Shown: positions 43,932 to 51,910 of the stretch, in pieces
Layout of the letters: each line of letters starts with the position of its first letter
Position numbering within the stretch: the stretch's first letter is position 1
Assembly (NCBI RefSeq): GCF_007679345.1
Contig: NZ_VEGH01000013.1
Span: 62,001 to 126,000, forward strand
Direction: 5' to 3'
DNA from: Cellulosimicrobium cellulans
Lineage (GTDB): Bacteria > Actinomycetota > Actinomycetes > Actinomycetales > Cellulomonadaceae
DNA length: 64,000 bases
Translations under genes and position numbers: made by a program
The notes under the pieces: model-generated
The model's input: the letters and a program-made list of their open reading frames with translations, nothing else
Database searches by the model: none
What the model was told of the DNA's origin: nothing

Positions 43932-45794
43932 TCAGCCGCGGCGGAGGCGGCTCACGTCGCGGACCGCGCCGCGGTCGGCGGACGTCGCCATCGCGGCGTA
44001 CGCCTGGAGCGCCGGCGAGACGTAGCGGTCGCGGTCGACCGGCTGCCACGGGTTCTCGCGCGCCTCCATCTTGGCGCGGCGGTCGGCCAGCACCTCGTCC
44101 GGCACGTTGACCCGGATGAGGCGGGTCTCGACGTCGATCTCGATCTCGTCGCCGTCCTCGATCAGGCCGATCGTGCCGCCCGCGGCCGCCTCGGGGCTGA
44201 TGTGGCCCACCGAGATGCCGCTCGACCCGCCGGAGAACCGGCCGTCGGTGATGAGCGCGCACACCTTGCCGAGCCCGCGGCCCTTGATGAACGACGTCGG
44301 GTACAGCATCTCCTGCATGCCGGGGCCGCCGGACGGGCCCTCGTACCGCACGACGACGACGTGGCCCGGCTCGACCTCCTTGCGCAGGATCTTGTCGACC
44401 GCCTCGTCCTGCGACTCGCACACCAGCGCGCTCCCGACGAAGTGGAAGACGTCCGGGTCGATGCCGGCGGTCTTGATGATCGCGCCGTCCTCGGCCAGGT
44501 TGCCGCGGAGCACCGCCAGCCCGCCCTCGACGGTGTACGCGTGCGCGACGTCGCGGATGCAGCCGCCCGCGCCGTCGGTGTCGAGGGACTCCCACACGTT
44601 CGACGTCGAGAACGCCTGCGTGGTGCGGACGCCGCCGGGGGCGGCGTGGAACAGCGCCGTCGCGCGCTCGGTGGCCTTCCCGCCCCGGACGTCCCAGTCG
44701 TCCAGCCAGGCGCGCAGCGTCGGCGTGTGCACGCTGGTCACGTCGTGGTCGAGCAGCCCGGCGCGGTCGAGCTCGCCGAGCAGCGCGGGGATGCCGCCCG
44801 CCCGGTGCACGTCCTCCATGTGGTAGTCCGGGTGGTTCGGCGCGACCTTGGCCAGGCAGGGCACGCGGCGGCTGATCGCGTCGATGTCCTCGAGCGTGAA
44901 GTCGACCTCGGCCTCCTGCGCGGCGGCCAGCACGTGCAGCACGGTGTTCGTCGAGCCGCCCATCGCGACGTCGAGCGCCATGGCGTTGGCGAACGCGGCG
45001 CGGGTCGCGATGCCGCGGGGCGCCGCGGTGTCGTCCTCGTCGTCGTAGTACCGGCGGGCCAGGTCGACGATCGTGCGGCCGGCCTCGAGGAACAGCTCCT
45101 TGCGGGCCGCGTGCGTGGCCAGGGTCGAGCCGTTGCCGGGCAGCGACAGCCCCAGCGCCTCGGTGAGGCAGTTCATCGAGTTCGCGGTGAACATGCCGGA
45201 GCAGGAGCCGCAGGTCGGGCAGGCGTTCTCCTCGACCGTGGCCAGCGCCTGGTCGGAGACGTTGTCGTCCGCCGAGTAGTTGATCGCGTTGATGAGGTTG
45301 AGGTGCGTCTTCGCGACGCCGTCCGCGATGACCGCCTTGCCGGCCTCCATCGGGCCGCCCGACACGAAGATCACCGGGATGTTCAGCCGCAGCGCCGCGT
45401 TGAGCATGCCCGGCGTGATCTTGTCGCAGTTCGAGATGCACACCAGGGCGTCGGCGCAGTGCGCCTGCACCATGTACTCGACCGAGTCGGCGATCAGGTC
45501 GCGGCTGGGCAGCGAGTAGAGCATGCCCGCGTGGCCCATCGCGATGCCGTCGTCGACCGCGATGGTGTTGAACTCCTTGGCGACGCCACCCGCCTCCTGG
45601 ATCGCCGACGCGACGAGGTCGCCCATGTCCTTGAGGTGCACGTGGCCCGGGACGAACTGCGTGTACGAGTTGGCGATCGCGATGATCGGCTTGCCGAAGT
45701 CCTCGGAGCCCATGCCGGTGGCGCGCCACAGGGCGCGGGCGCCGGCCATGTTGCGGCCGTGGGTCGAGGTACGAGAGCGCAGAGGACGACTCAC
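43932..45794 (-). CDS. ilvD: Dihydroxy-acid dehydratase, long (620-residue, E. coli-like) form
   Basis: A 620-residue dehydratase with [40 protein letters not shown] and [18 protein letters not shown], the E. coli IlvD pattern, which usually holds an oxygen-sensitive [4Fe-4S] cluster. GTG at 45794 is preceded by AAGGAG. A possible -10 TACGGT lies 54 nt upstream. Same reaction expected as the neighbouring shorter paralog, but the two are clearly different subfamilies. Either may work under a different oxygen regime. Confidence 0.92.
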   Translation of the reverse strand: MSRPLRSRTSTHGRNMAGARALWRATGMGSEDFGKPIIAIANSYTQFVPGHVHLKDMGDLVASAIQEAGGVAKEFNTIAVDDGIAMGHAGMLYSLPSRDLIADSVEYMVQAHCADALVCISNCDKITPGMLNAALRLNIPVIFVSGGPMEAGKAVIADGVAKTHLNLINAINYSADDNVSDQALATVEENACPTCGSCSGMFTANSMNCLTEALGLSLPGNGSTLATHAARKELFLEAGRTIVDLARRYYDDEDDTAAPRGIATRAAFANAMALDVAMGGSTNTVLHVLAAAQEAEVDFTLEDIDAISRRVPCLAKVAPNHPDYHMEDVHRAGGIPALLGELDRAGLLDHDVTSVHTPTLRAWLDDWDVRGGKATERATALFHAAPGGVRTTQAFSTSNVWESLDTDGAGGCIRDVAHAYTVEGGLAVLRGNLAEDGAIIKTAGIDPDVFHFVGSALVCESQDEAVDKILRKEVEPGHVVVVRYEGPSGGPGMQEMLYPTSFIKGRGLGKVCALITDGRFSGGSSGISVGHISPEAAAGGTIGLIEDGDEIEIDVETRLIRVNVPDEVLADRRAKMEARENPWQPVDRDRYVSPALQAYAAMATSADRGAVRDVSRLRRG

Positions 45795-45926
45795 GCTGGG
45801 GCTCCTTCGGACGAGCAGGGCGCCACCGCGGCGGCGGCGTGGCCGTCACCGTACGTCTGCGCACGTCACGGTGCGGCGGGCGTCCGTCCTGTGATCGACC
45901 GAGGGGCGAGACGGGGGCGGCCGCGC

Positions 45927-46610
45927 TCAGCCCTCCCCGCGGGCCTGCCAGGTGCAGACGCAGGCCTCGTTGCCCTCGGGGTCGGCCAGGACCCAGAACG
46001 CGGGCGCGCGCCGGTCGGACAGCAGCGTGCCCCCGGCGGCGAGGGCGGCCGCCACCCGGGCCTCGGCCTGGTCGTGCGGCACCGTGACGTCGACGTGGAT
46101 CCGGTTGCGCTGCGGGCGCGGGGCGTCCATCTGCTGGAACCAGTACCCCGGTCCCAGGGCGGCCGGGTCCGCGAGCGCCGGGTCGTCCGGGTCGGTCCCG
46201 GGCTCCGGCTCGTAGCCCAGCACCGCGCGCCAGAAGGGGGCGACGCGCGGGATGTCGAGCGCGTCGATCGCGATCTCCTGCGAGGTGAGCGAGGCGGGGT
46301 CGCCGACCACCCCGAGCTCGTCCGCCGCGGCCGAGACGGCGGCCGCGAGCGCCAGGTCCGCCTCGGTGAGCCCGTGCGCGGCCCACGTGGTCGTCCGCAC
46401 CTGGACGACGCCGGGCCGCAGCGTCACGTCGGGCGCGGCGCCGAGGCGCTCCGCCTCGGCCGCGACCCGGGCGACGAGCGCCGCGCCCGTGGCGAGGTCG
46501 GGGACCCGGAAGGCGGCCTGCAGCCACAGCAGCAGCACCCGCCAGTGCCGGGCGTCGACCCGCTCGGTGGCGGCGCCGGGACCGATGACGCGCTGCGCTG
46601 CGTTGTCCAT
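45927..46610 (-). CDS. Two-domain protein: pterin-carbinolamine-dehydratase-like plus VOC/glyoxalase domain
   Basis: A 227-residue protein. The first ~100 residues (HWRVLLLWLQAAFRVPDLATG, VQVRTTTWAAHGLTEADLALA) resemble a pterin-4a-carbinolamine dehydratase fold. The second half (EIAIDALDIPRVAPFWRAVLGYEP, RNRIHVDVTVPHDQAEARVAAALAAGG, FWVLADPEGNEACVCTW) is a VOC domain with possible metal ligands His and Glu. No specific reaction can be assigned. A GAGGGT box is 6 nt before the ATG. Confidence 0.8.
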   Translation of the reverse strand: MDNAAQRVIGPGAATERVDARHWRVLLLWLQAAFRVPDLATGAALVARVAAEAERLGAAPDVTLRPGVVQVRTTTWAAHGLTEADLALAAAVSAAADELGVVGDPASLTSQEIAIDALDIPRVAPFWRAVLGYEPEPGTDPDDPALADPAALGPGYWFQQMDAPRPQRNRIHVDVTVPHDQAEARVAAALAAGGTLLSDRRAPAFWVLADPEGNEACVCTWQARGEG

Positions 46611-46702
46611 GCCCCGACCCTCCCACCCCCCACCGACACGCCCCACCCCGCCCCCGGCCGCCCGCCGCCCTCGCCCGCCGCCCCACGGTCGCCGACCTCG
46701 GT

Positions 46703-46776
46703 CGCCGAGATAGGACCTCCGCGCCCAGATAGGGCCCTGCCGCGTCCTATCTCGACGGGACGGTCCTATCTCGGCG
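46703..46776. repeat. 74-nt dyad repeat element R3 (two direct and two inverted 15-nt units)
   Basis: Direct units CGCCGAGATAGGACC (46703-46717) and CGCCCAGATAGGGCC (46722-46736), then inverted units at 46743-46757 and 46762-46776. The outer pair matches best. Spacers are 4, 6 and 4 nt and the period is 19 nt, identical to R2 and R4. It lies in the 316-nt divergent gap between the VOC gene and the MerR gene, which otherwise holds only the MerR promoter. Confidence 0.92.
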
Positions 46777-46843
46777 GTCGAGGGCGGGTCGGGCGGGTCG
46801 GGCGACTCGTGCGGCCGGGTCGGCGGGCGCGGGGCGAGAGGGC

Positions 46844-46874
46844 TTGCGGTTGACGCCGCGTCAACGCCTACCGT
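46844..46874 (+). promoter_or_regulatory. MerR-type promoter with 19-bp spacer and dyad operator
   Basis: TTGCGG (46844-46849) and TACCGT (46869-46874) are separated by 19 bp, longer than normal and diagnostic of MerR-family targets. The spacer contains GTTGACG-CCG-CGTCAAC (46849-46865), a perfect dyad. The regulator gene starts 52 nt downstream, so this is probably its autoregulated promoter. A hairpin GACGGCGG-AACGA-CCGCCGTC follows in the leader. Confidence 0.82.
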
Positions 46875-46926
46875 CGAGCAGCGACGGCGGAACGACCGCC
46901 GTCGGCGACACGACGGGGCGGGCGGC

Positions 46927-47733
46927 ATGACCGGCACGACGGGCACGACGGGCACGGAGCGGTGGACCACCGCCGAGGTGGTGCGGCTGTCCGGGGTGAC
47001 GTCCCGGACGTTGCGGCACTACGACGCGATCGGGCTGCTGCGCCCGGCCGGCACCGCGCCGGGCGGGCAGCGGGAGTACGGACGCGCCGAGCTGCTGCGG
47101 CTGCAGCAGGTGCTCGTGCTCCGGGAGCTCGGCGTCGGGCTGGCGGCGATCGGGGACATCCTCGACGCGGCCGCGCCCGGCGGGGGCGCCGGCGACCCGG
47201 CGCGCGTCCAGGCCGACCGGCTGCGCGAGCACCACGCCGCGCTGCTCGCGGAGCGGGACCGGCTGGACCGGCTCGCCCGCACCGTCGCCGCCACCATCGA
47301 GTCCCTGGAAGGGGGCACCGACATGCCTGCCGACGAGATGTACGACGGCTTCGACCACCGCCGGTACGAGGAGGAGGCGCGCGAGCGCTGGGGCGACGCG
47401 GCCGTGGAGCGCAGCACCCGCGCGTGGGAGGACCTGTCCGTGGACGAGCGCGAGGCGCACCGGCGCGAGGGCGAGGCCGTGAGCACGGGGCTGGCCGCGC
47501 TGCTGGCGGCGGGCACGCCCGTCACCGACGCCGCGGTGCGGGACCTGGTCGCCCGGCACCACGCCTGGGTCGCCCTGTTCTGGACCCCGGACGCCGAGGC
47601 GTACCGGAACCTGGCCGCCATGTACGTGGACGACCCGCGGTTCGCCGCGACCTACGAGGCCGTGGCGCCCGGGCTCGCGGTGTACCTGCGGGACGCGGTC
47701 GCGGCGCACGCGGACGCGGTCGCGGGCGGCTGA
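46927..47733 (+). CDS. MerR-family regulator with TipAS antibiotic-binding domain
   Basis: A 268-residue protein. HTH: TAEVVRLSGVTSRTLRHYDAIGLLRPA with wing GGQREYGRAELLRLQQV; a coiled-coil dimer helix with EHHAALLAERDRLDRLA; then the TipAS fold (MPADEMYDGFDHRRYEEEARERWGD through ARHHAWVALFWTPDAEAYRNLAAMYVDDPRFAATYE). In Streptomyces TipA this domain binds thiopeptides and activates its own promoter. Candidate sensor of a thiopeptide or other multi-ring drug. Confidence 0.93.
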   Translation: MTGTTGTTGTERWTTAEVVRLSGVTSRTLRHYDAIGLLRPAGTAPGGQREYGRAELLRLQQVLVLRELGVGLAAIGDILDAAAPGGGAGDPARVQADRLREHHAALLAERDRLDRLARTVAATIESLEGGTDMPADEMYDGFDHRRYEEEARERWGDAAVERSTRAWEDLSVDEREAHRREGEAVSTGLAALLAAGTPVTDAAVRDLVARHHAWVALFWTPDAEAYRNLAAMYVDDPRFAATYEAVAPGLAVYLRDAVAAHADAVAGG

Positions 47734-47750
47734 TCGACCCGCGGGAGGTC

Positions 47751-47764
47751 GGGACCAACGGCCC
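47751..47764. promoter_or_regulatory. DosR-like 14-nt box downstream of the MerR gene
   Basis: GGGACCAACGGCCC in the context TC-box-AA fits GGGAC-N4-GNCCC, like the boxes in front of the two DoxX-like genes. It lies 261 nt before photolyase, too far for a simple promoter role there. The rest of 47734-48024 holds a dyad (47903) and the photolyase -10 box. Confidence 0.4.
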
Positions 47765-47902
47765 AACCACGGGGCACCGCGCCGGGGCAGGCTGGGGCGC
47801 ACGGACCAGCGGTCGTCTCTCCCCCGGGGCGACCACCGGGCTTCCCGCCCGGGGTCCGCTCCGGTCACCTGGCGACGACGACCCGTCGCCGGGTACCCCC
47901 AG

Positions 47903-47945
47903 TCGAGGCACCATCGGCTCATCGCCCGGGCCGGTGGTGCCTCGA
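47903..47945. terminator. 11-bp perfect inverted repeat, probable MerR-gene terminator
   Basis: TCGAGGCACCA (47903-47913) pairs with TGGTGCCTCGA (47935-47945) around a 21-nt loop. There is no T-run. It lies 169 nt after the MerR gene and 79 nt before photolyase, so it could end the former or act as an operator for the latter. Confidence 0.45.
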
Positions 47946-48024
47946 CGCAGGTCCGGTCACGCGCGCCGGACCCACGTCGGGCGCACGGCTCGCGACCACC
48001 GGTCCCCCTGGCTACCGTCGCCGG

Positions 48025-49386
48025 GTGACCGCGATCCACTGGTTCCGCCGCGATCTGCGGCTCGGCGACAACCCCGCGCTGCACGCGGCAGCCGCGCAGG
48101 GCGACGTGCTCGCGCTGTACGTCCTCGACCCGCGCCTGTGGGCGTCGTCGGGCGCACCCCGCCGGGCGTACCTGGCCCGGAGCCTCGCCGCGCTCGACGA
48201 GCAGACCGGGGGCCGGCTGCTGGTCCGGCTCGGCGACCCCCGCGAGGTGGTCCCGGCGGTGGCCCGCGAGATCGGAGCCGAGGACGTGCACGTGGCCGCG
48301 TCGACCGAGCCGTTCGGCCGGCGCCGGGACGACCACGTGGAGTGGACGCTCGAGGAGGACGGCCGCGCGCTGGTCCGGACCGGGTCGCCGTACGCGGTGA
48401 CGCCGGGCCGGGTCCGCAACCAGTCCGGCACGCCGTACCAGGTGTTCACGCCGTTCCGCCGCGCCTGGGCCGAGCACGGCTGGCACTCCCCCGCGCCGGA
48501 CGCGGCGGAGACGGTGCGCGCCGTCACGTTCCTCGACGGCGGCCGGTCCGACGCCGTGCCGGACGCCCCCGTGCCCGACGGCCTCGCGCTGCCGGAGGCC
48601 GGCGAGGCGGCGGCCCTCGCCCGGTGGGCGGAGATGCTGGACGGCCCCCTGTCCCACTACAAGGCGGAGCGCGACCGCCCGGACCTCGACAGCACCTCGC
48701 GGCTGTCGGTCCCGCTCAAGTGGGGCGAGATCCACCCGCGCACGATCCTGGCGGACCTCGCACACCGCCGCGGCGAGGGCGCCGACACGTTCCGCGGGCA
48801 GATCGCCTGGCGGGACTTCCACGCCGACGTGCTGTTCCACCACCCCCGCGGCGCGCACGAGTCGCTCACGCCCGTCATCCCGGAGAACGCCTGGGTGGAC
48901 GGCCGCGCCGAGGCGAAGGCCCTCGCGGCGTGGGCCGAGGGCCGCACCGGCTATCCGCTGGTCGACGCCGGGATGCGGCAGCTGCGGGGCGAGGGCTGGA
49001 TGCACAACCGGGTGCGGATGGCCGTCGCCTCGTTCCTGGTCAAGGACCTGCACGTGCGGTGGCAGCGCGGCGCGGACCACTTCATGGCCTGGCTGGTGGA
49101 CGGCGACATCCCGCAGAACCAGATGAACTGGCAGTGGGTCGCCGGCACCGGCCGGGACGCGGCGCCGTACTTCCGGGTGTTCAACCCGGTGACCCAGGGC
49201 GTGAAGTTCGACCCGCACGGGCACTACGTGCGGCGCTGGGTGCCCGAGCTGCGCGACATCCCCGGCAAGGCGGTGCACGAGCCGTGGAAGCTACCGCGGT
49301 CGGCGGCGCCGGACTACCCCGAGCGGATCGTGGACCACGCGCACGAGCGGGCGGTCTCGCTCGGCGCGTACCAGTCCCTGCGCTGA
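48025..49386 (+). CDS. phrB: Deoxyribodipyrimidine photolyase (class I CPD type)
   Basis: A 453-residue photolyase/cryptochrome protein. N-terminal alpha/beta antenna domain (IHWFRRDLRLGDNPAL, VLALYVLDP). C-terminal FAD domain with RGEGWMHNRVRMAVASFLVKDL, FMAWLVDGDIPQNQMNWQWVAGTGRDAAPYFRVFNP and WVPELRDIPGKAVHEPWK, containing the flavin pocket and Trp relay residues. It repairs UV-induced cyclobutane dimers with blue light. GTG at 48025 is 6 nt after TACCGT, so a leaderless mRNA is likely. Confidence 0.95.
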   Translation: MTAIHWFRRDLRLGDNPALHAAAAQGDVLALYVLDPRLWASSGAPRRAYLARSLAALDEQTGGRLLVRLGDPREVVPAVAREIGAEDVHVAASTEPFGRRRDDHVEWTLEEDGRALVRTGSPYAVTPGRVRNQSGTPYQVFTPFRRAWAEHGWHSPAPDAAETVRAVTFLDGGRSDAVPDAPVPDGLALPEAGEAAALARWAEMLDGPLSHYKAERDRPDLDSTSRLSVPLKWGEIHPRTILADLAHRRGEGADTFRGQIAWRDFHADVLFHHPRGAHESLTPVIPENAWVDGRAEAKALAAWAEGRTGYPLVDAGMRQLRGEGWMHNRVRMAVASFLVKDLHVRWQRGADHFMAWLVDGDIPQNQMNWQWVAGTGRDAAPYFRVFNPVTQGVKFDPHGHYVRRWVPELRDIPGKAVHEPWKLPRSAAPDYPERIVDHAHERAVSLGAYQSLR

Positions 49387-49404
49387 TCCCGGGCCGGCCC
49401 AGCG

Positions 49405-49478
49405 CCGCGAGACCGGTGCTTTCGCGTCAGATCGGTGGTTGCAGCCACCGATCTCGGTGCGAACCACCGATCTCGGCG
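49405..49478. repeat. 74-nt dyad repeat element R4 (two direct and two inverted 15-nt units)
   Basis: Direct units at 49405-49419 (CCGCGAGACCGGTGC, degenerate) and 49424-49438 (GCGTCAGATCGGTGG), inverted units CCACCGATCTCGGTG (49445-49459) and CCACCGATCTCGGCG (49464-49478). Geometry 15-4-15-6-15-4-15 equals R2 and R3. The unit CGCCGAGATCGGTGG shares CGCCGAGAT-N-GG with R3. It begins 18 nt after the photolyase stop codon. Confidence 0.9.
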
Positions 49479-49490
49479 GGCCCGGGCGCC

Positions 49491-49565
49491 GGGACAGAGG
49501 TCCCGGATTCCGGGCGCTCGCGTCCCGGGTGGCCCGGAAGCAGAGCGGCTCGGGACCTTCGGCCC
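49491..49565 (+). promoter_or_regulatory. Two DosR-like boxes upstream of the first DoxX-like gene
   Basis: GGGACAGAGGTCCC (49491-49504) and GGGACCTTCGGCCC (49552-49565) have the GGGAC-N4-G(T/G)CCC form of the DosR/DevR dormancy box. The proximal box is followed after exactly 22 nt by GGACATTGGG and then TCACAA, an arrangement repeated at the second DoxX-like gene. Regulation by a DosR-type response regulator under low oxygen or NO is inferred. Confidence 0.6.
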
Positions 49566-49634
49566 CTCCGTCCAACGGGACGAAGCGGGACATTGGGCGC
49601 ATCGTCACAACGTCGTGATCCGGAGGCAGCCGCC

Positions 49635-50201
49635 ATGTCCGCACCCACCCTCTCGCGCTCGTCCGCCGCGCCGGCCCCGCTGCCGGCCCAGGAGGACGTC
49701 GTCACCACCCTGAACGCGCGCCGCGCGCTCGCCGCGACCCGGCTGGCCACCGGGTTCATCTTCCTGTGGGCCTTCGTCGACAAGACGTTCGGCCTCGGCT
49801 ACTCGACCCCGTCCGAGCGGGCCTGGATCCACGGCGGCACGCCGAGCCAGGGCTTCCTGAACAGCGAGGCGGTCGTCGGCCCGTTCAAGGACCTGTTCCA
49901 GTCGATCGCCAGCCCGGCCACCGACGTGCTGTTCATGCTCGGCATGCTCGGCGTCGGCCTCGCGGTGGTGCTCGGCATCGGCCTGCGGGTCGCCGCCTGG
50001 TCGGGCTCGCTCATCATGATCCTCATGTGGGCCGCGGAGTGGCCGCTCACCGCCGGGTCGACCAACCCGCTCGTGGACTACCACATCATCTACGCCCTGG
50101 CCCTGATCGTCTGCGCGACCTGCCTGGCCGGGGACACCTGGGGGCTCGGCCGCGTGTGGCGCGAGCTGCCGGTGGTGCAGGCGCAGCGCTGGCTGCGCTG
50201 A
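49635..50201 (+). CDS. DoxX-like membrane protein, copy 1
   Basis: A 188-residue protein with four TM segments. Conserved stretches are GFIFLWAFVDKTFGLGYST, AWIHGGTPSQGFL, ATDVLFMLGMLGVGLAV, WAAEWPL and NPLVDYHIIYALAL. The fold resembles DoxX/DoxD quinone-linked membrane proteins. Strong identity to the next gene shows a tandem duplication. SD GGAGG precedes the ATG at 49635. The conserved Lys, Glu and His in membrane regions may be functional. Predicted role in redox adaptation follows from the DosR-like boxes. Confidence 0.8.
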   Translation: MSAPTLSRSSAAPAPLPAQEDVVTTLNARRALAATRLATGFIFLWAFVDKTFGLGYSTPSERAWIHGGTPSQGFLNSEAVVGPFKDLFQSIASPATDVLFMLGMLGVGLAVVLGIGLRVAAWSGSLIMILMWAAEWPLTAGSTNPLVDYHIIYALALIVCATCLAGDTWGLGRVWRELPVVQAQRWLR

Positions 50202-50250
50202 GGACGCGCGGCCGGCGGCGGACGGAGACCGCCGCCGGCCCGCTGCACGA

Positions 50251-50286
50251 CGAGGCGCCCGTCCCCACCCGGGGGCGGGCGCCTCG
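50251..50286 (+). terminator. Terminator of DoxX-like copy 1
   Basis: CGAGGCGCCCG (50251-50261) pairs with CGGGCGCCTCG (50276-50286), extended by CCCC with GGGG. The arm sequence resembles the terminator after copy 2, so it belongs to the duplicated unit. The 325-nt gap 50202-50526 holds this hairpin and the boxes of copy 2 only. Confidence 0.85.
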
Positions 50287-50331
50287 CCCGTGCACCGGGC
50301 GACCCGCGCCGCCGCCACCCCCGCGCGGGCT

Positions 50332-50452
50332 GGGACCGAGGTCCCGGTTCCGGCCAGGCCGACCCCGGGACCCAGGTCCCGGGTGACCGGCATCCGGGTG
50401 ACGTGGAGCGCTTTCCAGCAGCCGCACGCAGGGAGTTTGGGACTTCCGTCCG
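50332..50452 (+). promoter_or_regulatory. Three DosR-like boxes upstream of the second DoxX-like gene
   Basis: GGGACCGAGGTCCC (50332-50345), GGGACCCAGGTCCC (50367-50380) and GGGACTTCCGTCCG (50439-50452, flanked by TTT) follow GGGAC-N4-GTCC(C/G). The last is 22 nt before GGACATTGGG, exactly as at copy 1, and 74 nt before the ATG. A cluster of three fits cooperative binding by a DosR-type regulator. Confidence 0.62.
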
Positions 50453-50526
50453 GGGTGCGAGGGCTCCGACGGGAGGACATTGGGAAAGTCATCACAAGGT
50501 GAACCCCAGACAAGAAGGCACGGATC

Positions 50527-51090
50527 ATGACCACGATCACCACCCCCCGCACCGAGGCGGCCCCCGCGACCTCGCGGACCCAGGAGGACGTCGTCACCTC
50601 GGTGGCCGCCCGCCGCGTGCTCGCCGCCCTCCGTCTCTCGACGGGGTTCATCTTCCTCTGGGCCTTCCTCGACAAGACGTTCGGGTTCGGCTACTCGACC
50701 GCCTCGGACGCCGCGTGGATCCACGGCGGCGCGCCGAGCCAGGGCTTCCTGCAGTTCGCGGCCCAGGGCCCGCTGACCGGCTTCTTCAACGGCATCGCCA
50801 GCCCCGCCTCGGACGTGCTGTTCATGCTCGGCATGCTCGGCGTCGGCCTGGCGGTCATGCTCGGCATCGGCACCCGGGTCGCGGCCGGCGCCGGCTCGCT
50901 CATCATGGCGATGATGTGGCTCGCCGAGTGGCCGCTCATCTCGGGCTCGACCAACCCGGTCATGGACTACCACATCATCTACGCGCTGGTGCTGGTCCTC
51001 GTGGCCCTCACCGCCGGCGGCGACACCTGGGGCCTCGGCCGCTGGTGGAAGAGCCTGCCGGTCGTGCAGAAGAACCGCTGGCTCATCTGA
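50527..51090 (+). CDS. DoxX-like membrane protein, copy 2
   Basis: A 187-residue paralog of the preceding gene. It shares GFIFLWAF-DKTFG-GYST, AWIHGG-PSQGFL, SDVLFMLGMLGVGLAVMLGIG, EWPL and DYHIIYALVL, and the C-terminal GDTWGLGR-W with PVVQ. N-termini (QEDVVT) are also similar, differing mostly in the first 20 residues. Four TM segments. The more box-rich promoter suggests stronger induction than copy 1. Function unproven. Confidence 0.8.
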   Translation: MTTITTPRTEAAPATSRTQEDVVTSVAARRVLAALRLSTGFIFLWAFLDKTFGFGYSTASDAAWIHGGAPSQGFLQFAAQGPLTGFFNGIASPASDVLFMLGMLGVGLAVMLGIGTRVAAGAGSLIMAMMWLAEWPLISGSTNPVMDYHIIYALVLVLVALTAGGDTWGLGRWWKSLPVVQKNRWLI

Positions 51091-51132
51091 TCGACCAGCA
51101 CCCCTGAGCGGCCCCGCCGCTCACCGCAGGCG

Positions 51133-51172
51133 CGAGGCGCCGGTCCCCACCCTCCCGGGGACCGGCGCCTCG
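51133..51172 (+). terminator. Terminator of DoxX-like copy 2
   Basis: A perfect 16-bp stem CGAGGCGCCGGTCCCC / GGGGACCGGCGCCTCG with an 8-nt loop. It is homologous to the terminator at 50251-50286 and lies between convergent genes, so it may serve both. Confidence 0.9.
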
Positions 51173-51201
51173 TGGCGTGCGAGCGGGCCGCGCGGACGAC
51201 G

Positions 51202-51747
51202 TCAGGCCGCGCGCAGCGCCCGGTACTCGTCCTCGAGCATCCCCATGTCGATGCCGTCGCACCAGCCGTCGCCGTCCCGGTACGCGTCCCGGCGGCGCCC
51301 CTCGACCCGGAACCCGATGTTCTCGTAGAGCGAGCGCGCGCGGGCGTTGATGCTCAGCACGTCGAGCCCGACCCGGTGCAGGCCGATCCCGTCGAACGCC
51401 AGGCCGAGCACCAGCTCGATCGCCTCCGTGCCGTAGCCGCGGCCGCGGTACGCCGGCCGCATGACCAGGCGCATGTTCGCCGAGCCGACCACCTCGTCGA
51501 TGTCGTTCAGCACGATCTCGCCGAGGTACTCGTCGGACCCGTTCGCGGTGATGGCCAGGTCGATCCGCCCGTCCAGGCCGGAGACCGTCGCGCACCACGC
51601 GTCGATCTGGGCGCGGGTGAACACCGTCGTGGTGCCGGTGGTCCGCATCCCCTCGGGGTCGTTGACCATGTCCCACATCGCCGGCGCGTCGTCGGCGCGG
51701 ATGGGGCGCAGGTGGATCATCTCGCCCTCGAGCGTGGGCTTCTCCAT
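51202..51747 (-). CDS. GNAT-family N-acetyltransferase (RimJ/L-like)
   Basis: A 181-residue GNAT: LRPIRADDAPAMWDMVNDPEG, LGEIVLNDIDEVVGSANMRLVM, acetyl-CoA loop in RPAYRGRGYGTEAIELVLGLAFD and VLSINARARSLYENIGFRVEGRRRDAY. This is the SpeG/RimJ-like group that acetylates amines or protein N-termini. The ATG has GAGGAGG upstream, with TAGGCT ~25 nt away, so this gene has a normal leader. Substrate unknown. Confidence 0.88.
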   Translation of the reverse strand: MEKPTLEGEMIHLRPIRADDAPAMWDMVNDPEGMRTTGTTTVFTRAQIDAWCATVSGLDGRIDLAITANGSDEYLGEIVLNDIDEVVGSANMRLVMRPAYRGRGYGTEAIELVLGLAFDGIGLHRVGLDVLSINARARSLYENIGFRVEGRRRDAYRDGDGWCDGIDMGMLEDEYRALRAA

Positions 51748-51859
51748 GGGGCTGCCTCCTCGTCGACCCGAGCCTAGGCACTGCGGGTGACCGTCGTGTT
51801 TCGCCGCGCGGTCGGGCGCGTTCCGGAGCGGGCGCCGGAGCGCTGCCGGCCCCGCACGC

Positions 51860-51903
51860 GACGGCGGCGCGGCCCCGGTCCCGCCGGGTGCCGCGCCGCC
51901 GTC
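51860..51903 (-). terminator. Terminator after gatB
   Basis: Arms GACGGCGGCGCGG (51860-51872) and CCGCGCCGCCGTC (51891-51903) form a 13-bp stem 7 nt after the gatB stop. It closes the gatCAB operon. Confidence 0.8.
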
Positions 51904-51910
51904 GTGCCGC

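Noticed and set aside
45795..45926. A third branched-chain leader peptide upstream of the long ilvD
   Set aside because: No Leu/Ile/Val-rich short frame and no T-run terminator were seen; only a possible TACGGT -10 box and a ribosome site.
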